A DNA stretch of 64,000 nucleotides from Pseudoips prasinana. Taxonomy: Eukaryota; Arthropoda; Insecta; Lepidoptera; Nolidae. The notes beneath the pieces are model-generated. The model searched no databases. It saw nothing but the letters and a program-made list of their open reading frames with translations, and was not told the origin of the DNA. The position numbers and the translations under genes were made by a program. Positions 48,470 through 59,474 of this stretch are shown one piece after another (within the stretch, counting starts at the first letter, position 1; each line of letters begins with the position of its first letter). The DNA lies in assembly GCA_951640165.1 (NCBI GenBank), contig OX621237.1, forward strand, positions 11,408,001 through 11,472,000, read 5' to 3'.

Positions 48470-49330
48470 AAACTGCGAAAATATCAAGCACAAGGTACAC
48501 TCTCGTAACAATCTCCTACAACGTCTAGTTGCCACCAAATGGGGAGCTTCGCCCGACGTTGTACGTACTACCGGATTAGCGCTCTCATTCTCTGCAGCTG
48601 AATACGCATGCCCGGTGTGGAGTCGCTCAGCCCATGCAAAGCTAGTGGATATAGCTTTAAACGAAACGTGTGGACCATTACTGGTTGTCTTAGACCGACT
48701 CCAGTTCAATTGCTGTATCCACTGGCAGGCATAGCTCCTCCGGCGGCGCCTAGAGCGGCGGCAAGCTCCAGCGAGAGATTAAAAATGGACAGTGACGCAC
48801 GGCACCCATTGCATATCTAATCACAGTCCTGTGTCACAAAGGCATAAAAGTCGACACAGCTTTGTGAAGTGCGTCCTTCTGCTGAGCGGAGAACTCTCAC
48901 AGGCTAGATGCCAGCTGTGGCGAGAGTGTACCAAACTGCCTACACCATTTGTTCCGCCATCTGAAAGTCTCGTCCCTGGATGAAAACTGTCTTGGCTAGC
49001 TTATAATAATAATAATAATAAGTCATTTAATCTCTCTCACAAAGTACACACAGGTTTACAATTATGATAGTATCACAGCATATGACAGCTTGGAAGTCAT
49101 TAAATAGGCTTCGAACCCAGGTTGGACGTAGCAGGGACAACTTGTTCAGGTGGGGTTACATCAATGATCGCAGCCTTCAATGCAAATGTGGTGAAGTCCC
49201 ACTGACAATGGGACATCTGTTATCATCTAGCGCGTGCCCTTACAACTGCACGCTTAAAGAACTGATGGAGGCTACTCATAATGCGATTCTCGTGGCCAAG
49301 TTCTGGGCGGTCACAATTTAGATTGCCATC
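48470..49330 (+). pseudogene. RTE-X/Jockey-type LINE C-terminal relic
   Basis: Broken frames read LVATKWGASPDVVRTTGLAL, YACPVWSRSAHAKLVDIALN, TITGCLRPTPVQLLYPLAGI and then, after stops, [20 protein letters not shown] with [15 protein letters not shown] and [11 protein letters not shown]. This is the C-terminal region that follows the RT in a family common in arthropods. Many stops and shifts show long decay. Confidence 0.7.
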
Positions 49331-49609
49331 GACTCGCTAAGAAGAAGAAGAAGACTGCATGAAACCTACCGTTTTTTAGTATAGACAATTTAAGTTCATT
49401 AAATTTTCCGCTAGGGGCGGTATCGTTAATGTACTGGAAAAATCTGAAAGTATCGAGGAAGTAAACTACATGAACTTGTGGTAGCCTTGCAGAACTCTGC
49501 CCGTGATAAATTTTGTAAATGATACAGAGACGCCATCTAGATACCCAAACCTTAAGTAGCTTAATTCTTATTCTATACCTATACTTACTACCGTTTGTCT
49601 AGATACGTA

Positions 49610-49745
49610 AAGACGCCAGCACATCCAGCTACTCCAATCTGTTAAATTTCTTTTATATATTTTCAACTTTATCACATAAGCTTAAGGTTCACTTTCAATT
49701 GGGGAAATTTGACAGATTGGGGTAGCTTGATGTGCTGGCGTCTGT
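49610..49745. mobile_element. TA-flanked MITE, second copy
   Basis: It is the reverse of the element at 2361-2500, sharing GATGTGCTGGC ends and a centre with TTCAACTTTATCACA. Ends AGACGCCAGCACAT and GATGTGCTGGCGTCT are inverted repeats. Confidence 0.8.
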
Positions 49746-49879
49746 ACATTCTCACTCGGCTATCATTTGTTCATTTTACCAACTTCATAAAGATGGTAAT
49801 TGGTACAATTTTAAATGCCTACTTTAGCTGGAGATGCCACAGTGATATTAGACAGTTACCTTATACGCAATTGCTTGCT

Positions 49880-50130
49880 TATCGAATGGGTAGACGTAAC
49901 CCTAGTGTCAGAGTTGCTCTAGCCGCCCAGTAGGCCTCTGGCCATGGCTTAACGACTGTTGTCTAATGACTACAACCGGGACCGACAGCTTAACGTGTCC
50001 TCCGAAGCAAGGAGACGCTCAGAAATTAAACCACTTTGGCGGTCACCCATCTATACTGACTGACTGCGGGCCTAGTTGCTTAACCTCACCGATCCCTTAC
50101 GGACCGATGAGAGCATCTAGCTATGAGCGC
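49880..50130 (-). mobile_element. SINE with 5S rRNA-like head (copy 3, most complete)
   Basis: On the minus strand the head has CATCGGTCCGTAAGGGATCG, GTGAGGTTAAGCAACTAGG, a GCAGTCAGTCAGTAT spacer and AGATGGGTGACCGCC. These parallel 5S box A, the intermediate element and box C in order and spacing. The body is TTTAATTTCTGAGCGTCTCC, then GACAACAGTCGTTAAGCCAT and AGGCCTACTGGGCGGC. The head should carry an internal RNA polymerase III promoter that uses TFIIIA. Confidence 0.75.
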
Positions 50131-50256
50131 AATTAGTGCTTAATGTGGTGGCAACTTGCAAATTGCATGTTCTAGTGTAGTTTCATTGTTGTGAACTATA
50201 TTCAGAATTTTGAACTCCGTATTATTAAACCTATTGTCGCGTCGGTACTACGGGTA

Positions 50257-50302
50257 AAGTTCATCTTGTGTTTGAACTATGTATCAAACACAAGATGAAC
50301 TT
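50257..50302. repeat. Perfect 19-bp inverted repeat
   Basis: AAGTTCATCTTGTGTTTGA (50257-50275) is exactly complementary to 50284-50302 around ACTATGTA. Confidence 0.95.
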
Positions 50303-50817
50303 CTAACTTACCTAGGTTTAAATTTCTTATACCTACCTAGTTCTACGGTTTGCAGGTATCTACACCATACTTAAGTATGAAATAAAACGCATTTTACTAC
50401 GATAATTCAGAAACCAAAACGTATTTATGGGGATAGGAACGAAGCTTTGTGATTGGCATAACGTATCACGCCATCAATACGACAAACAATAACAGCGCTG
50501 AATTCTCGTCGACAGCTTGAACTCATTTCCACGTTGGGTTTTCTGCAAAGTCATACTATTTGCACGTTTTTTTCCCTTTTGGTATCAATTTAGATATAGT
50601 AAATTCGTATTAATGTGTAATATTTATATCTAAATTGTTATATCTAATGTGTGGAATACATTCTCCATAAAAAAATATTATCCAGAAGTCGTATCCAATA
50701 TACAATATTTAATTGTATTACCATAATACAATCATGGAGGGGATTATGCGTGCAAAAGTTCTTTTAACTGCAAATACAGGATTCTAAGTCACTTTTTTAT
50801 TATAAATAGCAAGGCTA
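50303..50817. other. Intergenic, nothing recognised
   Basis: AT-rich with a weak 12-bp inverted repeat (AATTTAGATATA) near 50590-50635 and no ORF of interest. Confidence 0.5.
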
Positions 50818-50960
50818 ACTAGCAAGCAGGTCAGCCGATGGTAAGTGATCACTGCCGTCCATGGTCACTCGCAACACAAGAGGGGCCGGTTTTTAAGAAA
50901 GGAAAAGGCTCGCTTCTTGTAGGATGCCGTGTTCTTCCGCATGAGAGATCCTCTGTAGTT
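50818..50960 (+). repeat. LINE 3' tail of a common lepidopteran family
   Basis: It contains GATGGTAAGTGATCACTGCC, then CCATGGTCACTCGCAACAC. A reversed relative is at 61040-61130 (GGTGATCACTTAACACCAGG). I recognise the motif as a widespread lepidopteran LINE end but cannot name the family with confidence. Confidence 0.55.
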
Positions 50961-51064
50961 AACTTCGGCCACTGTTGTCACTTCTTTATCTCAACTACAC
51001 GGTCATGGGCCGTATGGTTAAATATGTGCTTAGAGCTTATAATAAGTAATGCATTTACTTATTA

Positions 51065-51366
51065 CTAGCTGTGCCCCGCGGTTTCACCTGCGTTAATTTT
51101 TATAAATTATCACAGCTCCTCTCCCGTAGGTGATAGTGTGATAATATGTAGCCTATATGTTGACCCGACCTCTTAGTAATATTCATGCAAAATTTGAAGT
51201 AAATCCTTGTAGTACTTTTTGTGTTTAGCCCGGACATACAGACAAACATTCTAAAAACTATATTTTGGGCTTCGATATCGATTGTAGATCTCGCCCCAAG
51301 TATCCTTTAAAAAAAAATTTAATGTACTGTTTTGACTTTCCTAGGATTTTATTATATATATAGATA
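51065..51366 (+). repeat. Interspersed repeat with CCGCGG head (copy 2)
   Basis: Nearly collinear with 16216-16526 from CTAGCTGTGCCCCGCGG to TTATTATATATATAGAT; it differs by scattered substitutions and loss of one short CATACATACAGA duplication. Confidence 0.85.
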
Positions 51367-51599
51367 AGCTCTAAGCATTATTAGCATAAGTCGTAGTTAC
51401 ACTCTGCCGATCCCTAACGATAGTCCAGGAACATTAGGATTGTGATATACGAAAATGCGGCACCTTCGACCGCCTAGTAGAATCCTGGAGTCGCCTAGTG
51501 GAAGTTAGTGGTGTCACTTCCCTGTACCTCAGAGAACACTTATAGTCATCGGTCCTGCATCTTATCTCTCCACAGTCGTTTCGGATTGCCGAACCATTA

Positions 51600-51740
51600 T
51601 GAGAGGGACTGGAATGGACTTCACAAACACAACAATTTGTGGATCACACAAATAGTTATCCTGCGTGACTCTAACCCGAAACACGAGGCCACCGAGGTAG
51701 TAGCGATGCAACAGCCTTAACCACTGCGCCACTAGTACAG
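51600..51740 (-). mobile_element. SINE family C, diverged copy
   Basis: The minus-strand head is GTGGCGCAGTGGTTAAGGC, followed by a degenerate B box and a body with AACTATTTGTGTGATCC. It is related to 1143-1330. Sequence from here to 52270 has no recognised feature. Confidence 0.6.
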
Positions 51741-52269
51741 TCTAAAAACGTTATGAGCAATATTTAGAGAGTAGGTAACTATCTCATCATAAGTTACAGA
51801 TCATACGTTAGTTAGATACTAGGTATATGAACAAAAGAATAAAAGCAAGTAAATTCTCACAAAATCATCGAAAAACAGTTTTCTCACGATTTACGAGGGT
51901 TAAATAATCCAAATTTCTGACTAGCAAGCACTATTTGGGCTGCGAAGTCAGTCTCCAAGGGTACAGGACCACCAGAGCGTCTGAAAAATTCAGTTCGGAC
52001 GGCAGGAATGTTTTATTTAAGGCGGTGCGCAGTGCGGCCCGTTCAAATATTTAGTAACGACTATAGAACCGAAGTGCTACCTTGCCTTACGACCCTTACT
52101 ATTTGACACCGTTTTTATCTAGGAGACATTTCTTACGAACAAAACGACCTGTTACAACTAAGGGTATGACTTGACAACGTAAGCTAAATATTAATGAGCT
52201 AGGATTTTATGCTGGACTGTTTCTAAGTATTCTTAATATAAGTAATTTGAGTGATAATGTAATGTAATG

Positions 52270-52512
52270 AAGTAAAACATATAGCTAACACTATACATTT
52301 CGATAATTAAATTTAAACGTAACCTCTTCGACAATAACTTAATACAAGCTAGCTAAATATCATTACTATTATAAAAAAAAAAATTATAAATATTTTCATA
52401 CAATCCGTGTACCTAAATATCTATGTAACTATCTATCTACTTAATTATATTACTACAAACATGTTCTATTGACAAGCGCCTTTTTAAAGTCTACGTGCAT
52501 AAAAAAAAAAAT
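52270..52512 (+). mobile_element. LINE 3' tail ending in poly(A)
   Basis: It contains ACTACAAACATGTTCTATTG and GCGCCTTTTTAAAGTCTACG followed by an A-run. The same tail occurs reversed at 60515-60770, on the far side of the nested insertion. No coding part is present. Confidence 0.6.
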
Positions 52513-52544
52513 ATTATTTTATTTTATTTAATGTGTTGCGGGGG

Positions 52545-52680
52545 GCACAGCATTTCCCCACCTCATATCATCCCTTGGAATTTCTACCAGAGAACGGGCA
52601 GCAGCGTCTCTCTGTGTACTATGACCGCCATACTGCGATCGCCAAACTGTCTGCCAAGCGTGGCGATTATGGCTATATGC
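52545..52680 (+). mobile_element. RTE-like tail, plus orientation
   Basis: Shares TTTCTACCAGAGAACGGGCA and CCAAGCGTGGCGATTATGGC with the reversed copies at 10625-10835 and 13438-13655. It abuts the split SINE-A and seems to have replaced the first half of that SINE's tRNA head. Confidence 0.6.
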
Positions 52681-53046
52681 CCTCAACGGATACCATCGAA
52701 GGTCGTGGGTTCGATTCCCACCCAGGGCAGATATTTGTGTGCATGAACATGTCTGCTTGTCCTGAATCTGGGTGTTAATTATCGATATAAGTATGTATTT
52801 ACAAAATTAAAGACTATAGGCCATATTCTTAACTATGTTTCTTAACTATCTATGAAACAAGAATTTTTATTCGCTTTTCCTTAACTGGTTAAGAAATAAG
52901 AATATTTTATCCATTTTTCTAACTGGTTAAGAAAAACAGTTAAGAAAATGGATAAACTATTCTTATTCCTTAACCAGTTAATAAAGCTGACAAAAAAATC
53001 TTATTTCCTAACCAATTATGATAGAGTAAACAAAAAGTCCATATCG

Positions 53047-53071
53047 TTTGGGTTAGGTTAGGTTAGGTTAG
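53047..53071 (+). repeat. Interstitial telomere-type repeat (GGTTA)4
   Basis: GGGTTAGGTTAGGTTAGG continues for four units, the insect telomeric TTAGG motif. It lies in the core of the foldback element and forms the 5' junction of the R1-clade LINE. At the 3' junction GGTTATCTTAGTTGG follows the poly(A). Confidence 0.9.
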
Positions 53072-53683
53072 TTGGGGCACGTGGTCAGAAAACCTCCTCG
53101 TGTGCCCACTGCTTCCAGTCTCTTATGGATACGTCCGGGGAGAACGGAAGTTGGTGGGACGGTGTGCCCTGGGCGCGGGCAGTAATCATGCCTTGCAATG
53201 GGATTTATCCTATTTCAAGGTAGGGTTACTGCTCGTGGCGAATATTCTGGGAGTGGAGTGGCACCTTATCCAAGTGCTTCTCACCGAGAACCGCTTAGGA
53301 TAACCGGAGTAGGCGAGCTCGGCATGCACTTACCCTGCCGCCGGGCAGACACTGGTAGGAGAATTTCTCCTCAAGTGTCATTGCCGTTGTCGTTATCCCG
53401 ATGATGACGTGTCGTGGTCATGTCTCGCGGCGTTTGTCGGGACCGACGGGCTTGGCTTAACCGCCCGGCCCGAGAGGAAGAAAACCTCAATAAAAAATCA
53501 CCCTAATCCCCAGTTATGGCGCGTGGCCATGGGATGCGTGGCTGACGGGTGGTCAGTCGCGGGCGCGCCTCCAGCCAGGGTACCTGCGGACCCCCTGGTT
53601 GGACAAAAATGTACGCTTGCTCGGGTAATGGGGGGGCTCTACCCGGGTTGACGTTTAGTTCCTCCCCACTCGTGGGATTTATT

Positions 53684-55993
53684 ATGGTAAAAAAAAATGA
53701 AAATACAAGAGAGGGAGAAACTCAACGCCGTGAGACCACGGAAACCATGGAGAGGGTACGCACGCCCAGTTCTGCGCACTCTGGATCCAACAATATGGTG
53801 CGTTCTACAGAGGATGTGTCGAGGATGGCCAATCCTCGTGTTATGTTGGAGCCATTGGGTTTCGTCCCCAAACGCTCCACAACGTCGGGGCCAACTCAGC
53901 GGGCGCAGAGCGCCACAAGGGTGGTGGTTAACCGGGCCCACTTTTCGCGGCCGGCAACACCAGCGCCGGGTGGGACAGTGAGTGATGGTGGCGACTCAGA
54001 TTGCTCGCTGATGTCACTCACCTCCGAAACGTCCGTTGCGTTGCGTACGCGAAAGCGGACAGGGGGGGCGGTGAGCAGCGAACAGCCCCAGGAGAAGAAA
54101 AAGCTGGCGCCCAGTGCCGCAGAGGAGGCTGAAGAGGAAGACCCAGAGCTTGCGGGATGTCCGTCCAATACGCGTGCCAAGCGAAGTCTTCCGTCGGTGG
54201 AAGACTTAGAGAAGGAAATGCAGGCACGGCCAACGGCCGATATTGGTGCCTGCATTAAACATCACCTTCTCACGGTCGAAAAGGTGGCGGATAAGTCTCG
54301 CCACCTCAAGGGGTCTTTTGTCCGAAGCCTCAGGATGGCAGCGCGCACAGTCCAGGCTGCGGCAGATGAGGTCACCCACCGGATAGGGGTGGACGCAAAC
54401 GTTGAGAGGCTTGAGATGGAGAACATAACCTTGCGGTCTCAGCTCTCGGGCCTCTCCGCGCAGGTGGCCAAGCTGACGGAGGAAGTTAACCTTCTCCGTC
54501 GGCAAAATGAGTGCACTTCCCAAGTGCGCCCTAGTGCGGTGTCTGAGTCGTCGACTGCACTACTGGTGCCTGCATCCCTGCAGCCGGAGGAGTTAACTCG
54601 TTCCATCATGCTCGCGGTTGGGGGCATGATGGACGCTAAACTGGCGGCGTTGGAAGGCCGTCTTCTCCCTGAGCAGCGCCTCCGTCCGCCTCTTGCTGCA
54701 GACAGCAGACGAGCTGTGGATGCTGCTCAGACAAAGCCCACCCCTGACACAGTAGTGCAGGGGAAAAGGAATCAAGCAACGGGAAAGAGGAGGGGGACCA
54801 ATGCTGAGCCTAGACCATCTTCGGTTTCGGGGATGCCAGCTGTCCATGAACCGGCCCTGCAAGCCGATACTCCTGCGGCAGCAAAGACCCAATCATGGGC
54901 AGCTGCGGCCAAAGAAAAGGCTCCCTCTCAGGCCGAGCCAGCACCAAAAAGTGCAGATAAGAGGAAGAAGCCAGTTTCGGGGCAGACGTCAACCCTGTCC
55001 GAGAGGGTTCCTTCGTCAACTTCTGGGAGCCATATACCCAATAATGGGGCATGGCAGGAAGTTGGTGCAAAAAAGAAGGCTACAAAAAAGGCTGCTCAAG
55101 CTCGAAAACGAGAAAGAGCAGCCGCAGAAAAAGTGAGGAAGACGATGGCCCAGTTGCGCACCCCTACGTCGGCCGCCGTTGTGCTGACACTGCAGCCCGA
55201 AGCGGCAGAAAGGGGCGTTACTTACGCCGGGTTGCTAGCTCAAGCGAAAGCGGCTATAGTACTCAGCGACTTGGGTATTAAGAGTGTCTCCTGCAAGCTG
55301 ACCCTCACTGGAGCCCGACTTTTGGAGGTCTCCGGCGAAGACAGTGACGCAAAAGCTGACGCCTTGACAGACAGGCTGGCCTCTACACTGTCGGCGGAAG
55401 ATGTCCGAGTCTCAAGACCAGTCAAATGCGTCGACTTGCGTGTCACGGGCTTGGAGGATTCCACTGGAGTCGCTGAGTTGAAAGAGGCCGTTGCGAAGGC
55501 CGGAGGTTGCTCCATCGACCAGGTAAAGCCTGGAGTAATCACCCCGGGCTTTGGTGGTATGGGGTCAACCGTCTTCAGCTGTCCTGCTGCAGCAGCTCAG
55601 AAATTAGTGGGCCAGAAACTTCTCGTGGGTTGGGTGTCTGCGCAGGTTAAGCTCCTGCAGCCCAAACCTTTGAGGTGCTACCGGTGCCAGGCCGAGGGAC
55701 ATGTGGGCGCCCGTTGTTCGGCGGGTGTGGACCGCAGTGGGCTTTGCTTCCGTTGCGGCAAACCCGGTCACAGAGCTGCCACGTGCACAGCAGCACCGCA
55801 CTGTCACCTGTGCAAGGCAGCTGGCAAGCCTGCTGACCACCGGGTGGGTGCCAGAGTCTGCGAGGCACCAAAAGTGGTGCAAAAGAGGGTTTCTGGTCCC
55901 TCGCGGCAACAGCCGCAGGCTAACCGTCCGACTGCAGCTTCAGATGGGGCTGCGTCTGGACGAGTGAAGGAAGTTGAGATGGACCATTCTTAA
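53684..55993 (+). CDS. R1-clade LINE ORF1 (Gag-like, CCHC zinc knuckles)
   Basis: The frame is open from 53549, but 53684 (MVKKNENTREGETQ) is the first ATG in the expected place, giving 769 residues. The N-terminal half is low-complexity with Ser/Thr, Lys/Arg and acidic blocks. A coiled coil follows (LEMENITLRSQLSGLSAQVA), then a basic Ala/Lys region, an RRM-like Gag core and three C-terminal knuckles: CYRCQAEGHVGARC, CFRCGKPGHRAATC and CHLCKAAGKPADH...C. Such proteins bind element RNA and, in SART1/TRAS1, direct particles to telomeres in the nucleus. The stop TAA shares its last A with the ORF2 ATG. Confidence 0.88.
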   Translation: MVKKNENTREGETQRRETTETMERVRTPSSAHSGSNNMVRSTEDVSRMANPRVMLEPLGFVPKRSTTSGPTQRAQSATRVVVNRAHFSRPATPAPGGTVSDGGDSDCSLMSLTSETSVALRTRKRTGGAVSSEQPQEKKKLAPSAAEEAEEEDPELAGCPSNTRAKRSLPSVEDLEKEMQARPTADIGACIKHHLLTVEKVADKSRHLKGSFVRSLRMAARTVQAAADEVTHRIGVDANVERLEMENITLRSQLSGLSAQVAKLTEEVNLLRRQNECTSQVRPSAVSESSTALLVPASLQPEELTRSIMLAVGGMMDAKLAALEGRLLPEQRLRPPLAADSRRAVDAAQTKPTPDTVVQGKRNQATGKRRGTNAEPRPSSVSGMPAVHEPALQADTPAAAKTQSWAAAAKEKAPSQAEPAPKSADKRKKPVSGQTSTLSERVPSSTSGSHIPNNGAWQEVGAKKKATKKAAQARKRERAAAEKVRKTMAQLRTPTSAAVVLTLQPEAAERGVTYAGLLAQAKAAIVLSDLGIKSVSCKLTLTGARLLEVSGEDSDAKADALTDRLASTLSAEDVRVSRPVKCVDLRVTGLEDSTGVAELKEAVAKAGGCSIDQVKPGVITPGFGGMGSTVFSCPAAAAQKLVGQKLLVGWVSAQVKLLQPKPLRCYRCQAEGHVGARCSAGVDRSGLCFRCGKPGHRAATCTAAPHCHLCKAAGKPADHRVGARVCEAPKVVQKRVSGPSRQQPQANRPTAASDGAASGRVKEVEMDHS

Positions 55994-58900
55994 TGGCCCC
56001 GTTGCGCTTCCTCCAAACCAACATCAACCACTGTGCCAGTGCCCAGGATCTTTTAGTCCAGAGCATGGCAGAGTGGTTGATAAATGTGGCAGTGGTTGCC
56101 GAGCCGTATTTCGTTCCACCCAGTAACGACTGGGCTAGGGATCTAAACGGCTCGGTGGCTTTAATCTCGCGGCCTGCCGCTGGTGGCCCTGGCCTTGAGA
56201 ATGTCTCGAGTGGTCAGGGCTGGGTATCAGCGGCAGTAGGTGATTTATCTGTTATCGGGGTGTACTTTTCCCTCAATAGATCTCTCGCCGACTTTGAGGG
56301 CTTTTTAGTAGAGTTGGGCACAGCCGTCGATCGATGTAATCCCCGTCCCGTCATCTGTCTTGGGGACTTCAACGCCAAATCGGCTGCTTGGGGTTCTCCG
56401 ATTGCAGATGCGAGGGGGGATGAGCTCGAGGAGTGGGCCCTAGTTAAAGGCCTGCTCGTCCTCAATAGGGGTTCCATCAACACGTGCGTGCGGCAACGTG
56501 GTGGCTCAATTGTAGACGTAACGTTTGCAAGCCCCACAATCGCGCGACGTGTTCTCGGCTGGCGTGTTGAGGAGGGGGTGGAGACCATGTCTGATCATCG
56601 GTACATCCGATTTGATCTCTCCATCCATACCTTCGATGCGCCGGCTCGGGGGACCCTGAATGCGGACGGTCCGCGTTGGGCATTGGGGCAATTGAACCGG
56701 GAGGTCCTCCTGGAAGCCTCCATTGTACAGGCCTGGGTCTCAGCACCGGACAGGCCTGTCGATATCAATGTTGAAGCCGAGTGGTTCCGGGAAGCTGCAA
56801 CACAGTTATGTGATGCGGCAATGCCCAGGGTTCGGCGAAGGCATATTAGGCGTCAGGTGTATTGGTGGTCGGAGGAAGTCGCACAACTGCGACGCGCTTG
56901 CGTGGCGGCCCGACGCCAGTATGCCAGGCATCGCCGCCGCCGACGCCGAACCCAAAACGCGGCAGCCAGAGAAGCGGAGCTGTATGAGGGTTACAGAGCG
57001 GCCAAAAAAGCCTTGCAGCTGTCAATCTCGCGGGCGAAAACTCTAGCCCGCGAGGAGTTGTTGTCGACTCTGGACCGTGATCCATGGGGGCGACCCTACC
57101 GTATGGTAAGGGGTAAACTTCGCTCATGGTCGCCCCCACTGACCCAGAGTCTTCAGCCCCAACTGCTGAGAGAGGTGGTGGTTGCTCTGTTCCCTGATAG
57201 GGAAGGGCAATTTGCTCCAGCTTCTTTGGCAACCAGCGTGGAAAACGACGACGTGCCCGAAGTGACCCGGGAGGAGTTAAGAGCGGCGGTGCATAGGCTT
57301 CAAGCCAAAAATACCGCCCCAGGGCCCGACGGCATTCCTGGTCGTGTTTGGGTCCTGGCCCTGAGGGCTCTCGGGCCCCGACTGAGAAGGCTCTTTAGCG
57401 CGTGCTTGGAGAGGGGCCAGTTTCCACAACAGTGGAAAACAGGAAAACTGGTCCTCATCCGCAAGGAGGGGCGCCCGGCAGACTCACCTTCCGCCTACCG
57501 GCCAATCGTTTTGCTGGACGAAGTGGGCAAACTCTTCGAGAGAGTTATTGCAGACCGCCTAGTCCAGCACTTAACAGCAATTGGTCCGGATCTGGCGGAG
57601 AACCAGTTTGGTTTCCGCCAAGGGCGCTCCACCGTGGATGCCATAATGCGCGTGAGGGCTCTGAGGGAGGAAGCAGTATCTCGGGGCGGAGTGGTCTTGG
57701 CGGTGTCTTTGGACATCGCCAACGCGTTTAACACTTTGCCCTGGAGCAGCATAAGGTCGGCGCTTGAGTATCATCAAGTGCCGATCTACCTCCGTCGAAT
57801 CATTGGAGCATCTACCCGGGTCGGAGTCATTGGAGTCGGCGAGAGATGTCATGCGGTGTTCCACAGGGTTCGGTTCTGGGGCCGCTCCTGTGGAACATTG
57901 GGTATGACTGGGTGCTGCGCGGTGATCTCCCTCCCTGTGTCAGCGTAACTTGCTACGCTGACGATACGCTAGTAATGGCGTGGGGGAAGACTCATCGGGA
58001 AGCAGCTCTGTTGGGTACGGCGGGGGTTGCGCAAGTCGTCAGGAGGATCCGACAGCTGGGACTCGAGGTGGCGCTCCACAAATCTGAGGCCTTATACTTT
58101 CATGGGCCTCGGAAGGCACCACCGGCGGGGTCCTACATTACGGTGGGAGGCGTCCGCATCGGCGTCGAGAAATCAATGAGATATTTGGGTCTCATTCTCG
58201 ATGGCCGATGGGACTTCGGAGAACACTTCCGAAGGTTGGTCCCCAAATGCGTGGCAGCAGCTCTGTCACGATTGCTGCCCAATGTGGGGGGACCAAACGC
58301 CTCTTGCCGTAAGCTGTACTTGGGGATCGTACGGTCGATGGCCCTTTATGGGGCCCCTGTGTGGGGGGAAACCCTGGCTGCCCGTAACATCCGCGAGCTG
58401 CGAAAGCCGCAGCGGGTAATGGCAGTTAGGGTAATAAGGGGTTACCGTACGATCTCCTTCGAGGCGGCAACCTTGCTAGCCGGTTCCCCACCCTGGGACT
58501 TGGAGGCTAGGGTCCTTGCGCTGCTATACAAGTGGCGTAGGGACTCGTTCGAGCAGGGTCTCCGACCGGCACTGCGAGAAATCGAGGCGCAGCGTTCGGA
58601 GCTCCACGTATCCATGGTGGATGAGTGGAGGGCGCGACTTGCGCAACCCAGTGCGGGGCACGCCACAATCGTGGCGGTAAGGCCGGTCCTAGAGGGGTGG
58701 CTTGAGAGACGCCGCGGTGCTCTCACGTTCCGACTGGCGCAGGTGCTTTCGGGGCATGGATGCTTCGGAAAGTACTTGCGTCTAATAGGTCGGGAGCAGA
58801 CGCCCGAGTGTCACCATTGCGGCGATGCAGAGGACACGGCACACCATACCCTGGCTCTTTGTCCAGCGTGGGTGGAACAACGCCGTGTCCTGGTCGCAAC

Positions 58901-59111
58901 ACTCGGCGTGGGGGGCCTCTCGCTGTCGGCCATGACACAATCCATGGTCGACAGCGAGACAGCCTGGAATGCCATTGTCTCCTTCTGCGAGGAGGTGATG
59001 GCTGCGAAGGAGGCAGCGGAACGGGAACGGGAGCTCACGAGTACCCTTCCTACCCGCGCCAGGAGACCTGGACGTCGGAGAGCGCGTGTGGCGGATCTCC
59101 GGCCACCCTAG
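55993..59111 (+). pseudogene. R1-clade LINE ORF2 (endonuclease-reverse transcriptase), one frameshift
   Basis: The first frame to about 57850 has the APE endonuclease (LQTNINHCASAQDLLV, VVAEPYF, CLGDFNAKSAAWGS, MSDHRYIRFDL) and the early RT motifs (NTAPGPDGIPGRV, YRPIVLLDEVGKLFERV, QFGFRQGRSTVDAI, LDIANAFNTLPW). The frame changes just before SCGVPQGSVLGPLLWNIGYD, and continues with CYADDTLVMAWGK (catalytic DD intact), the thumb and a knuckle-like CHHCGDAEDTAHHTLALC, ending at 59111. The span equals about 1039 codons, close to SART/R1 ORF2. Apart from the shift all key residues I checked are present. Confidence 0.88.
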
Positions 59112-59428
59112 GAGATGGCCTGCGGGCGGCAGACGGAGGGCAGTTTGCCACCTGACCAGAACAGGCCCGAGGCGGTGGCGCTCGTGTTTCGGCGCGCGCC
59201 TTCAGCGGAAGGAGGACTTGAAGTCCTTCTCGTGACGGGGCCTGCCTAGATAGAGGCGGGCCAGTGCCCGTTCAGGCTGCGGTGAATGCTCACGCGAATC
59301 CCGTGGCCTGGAGTAAAGGTAGTTGTAGAAACACCGTGGGGTTTTAGTCGGTACACCGGTAATCTACTGGGAGCCCGACATACCCTGTCGCTTGCCCAGC
59401 GGCAGGGATCCGTAAAGGATTTCCAAAC

Positions 59429-59472
<44 letters not shown>

Positions 59473-59474
<2 letters not shown>

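Larger units (their letters stand above)
53065..59472 (+). mobile_element. R1-clade LINE (SART/TRAS-like), nearly full length
   Basis: About 6.4 kb: 5' UTR to 53683, ORF1 with three zinc knuckles, ORF2 with APE endonuclease, RT and a C-terminal knuckle, a 3' UTR from 59112, and a pure poly(A) of 41 (59432-59472). GGTTAGGTTAGTTGG at the left junction and GGTTATCTTAGTTGG at the right match at 13 of 15 positions and may be a target duplication. The element is far more GC-rich than the host DNA. One frameshift in ORF2 near 57846 is the only clear lesion, so insertion looks recent. Confidence 0.85.

Noticed and set aside
53047..53071. A real telomere or chromosome end
   Set aside because: Only four units, embedded in a foldback element with unique sequence and SINE on both sides.
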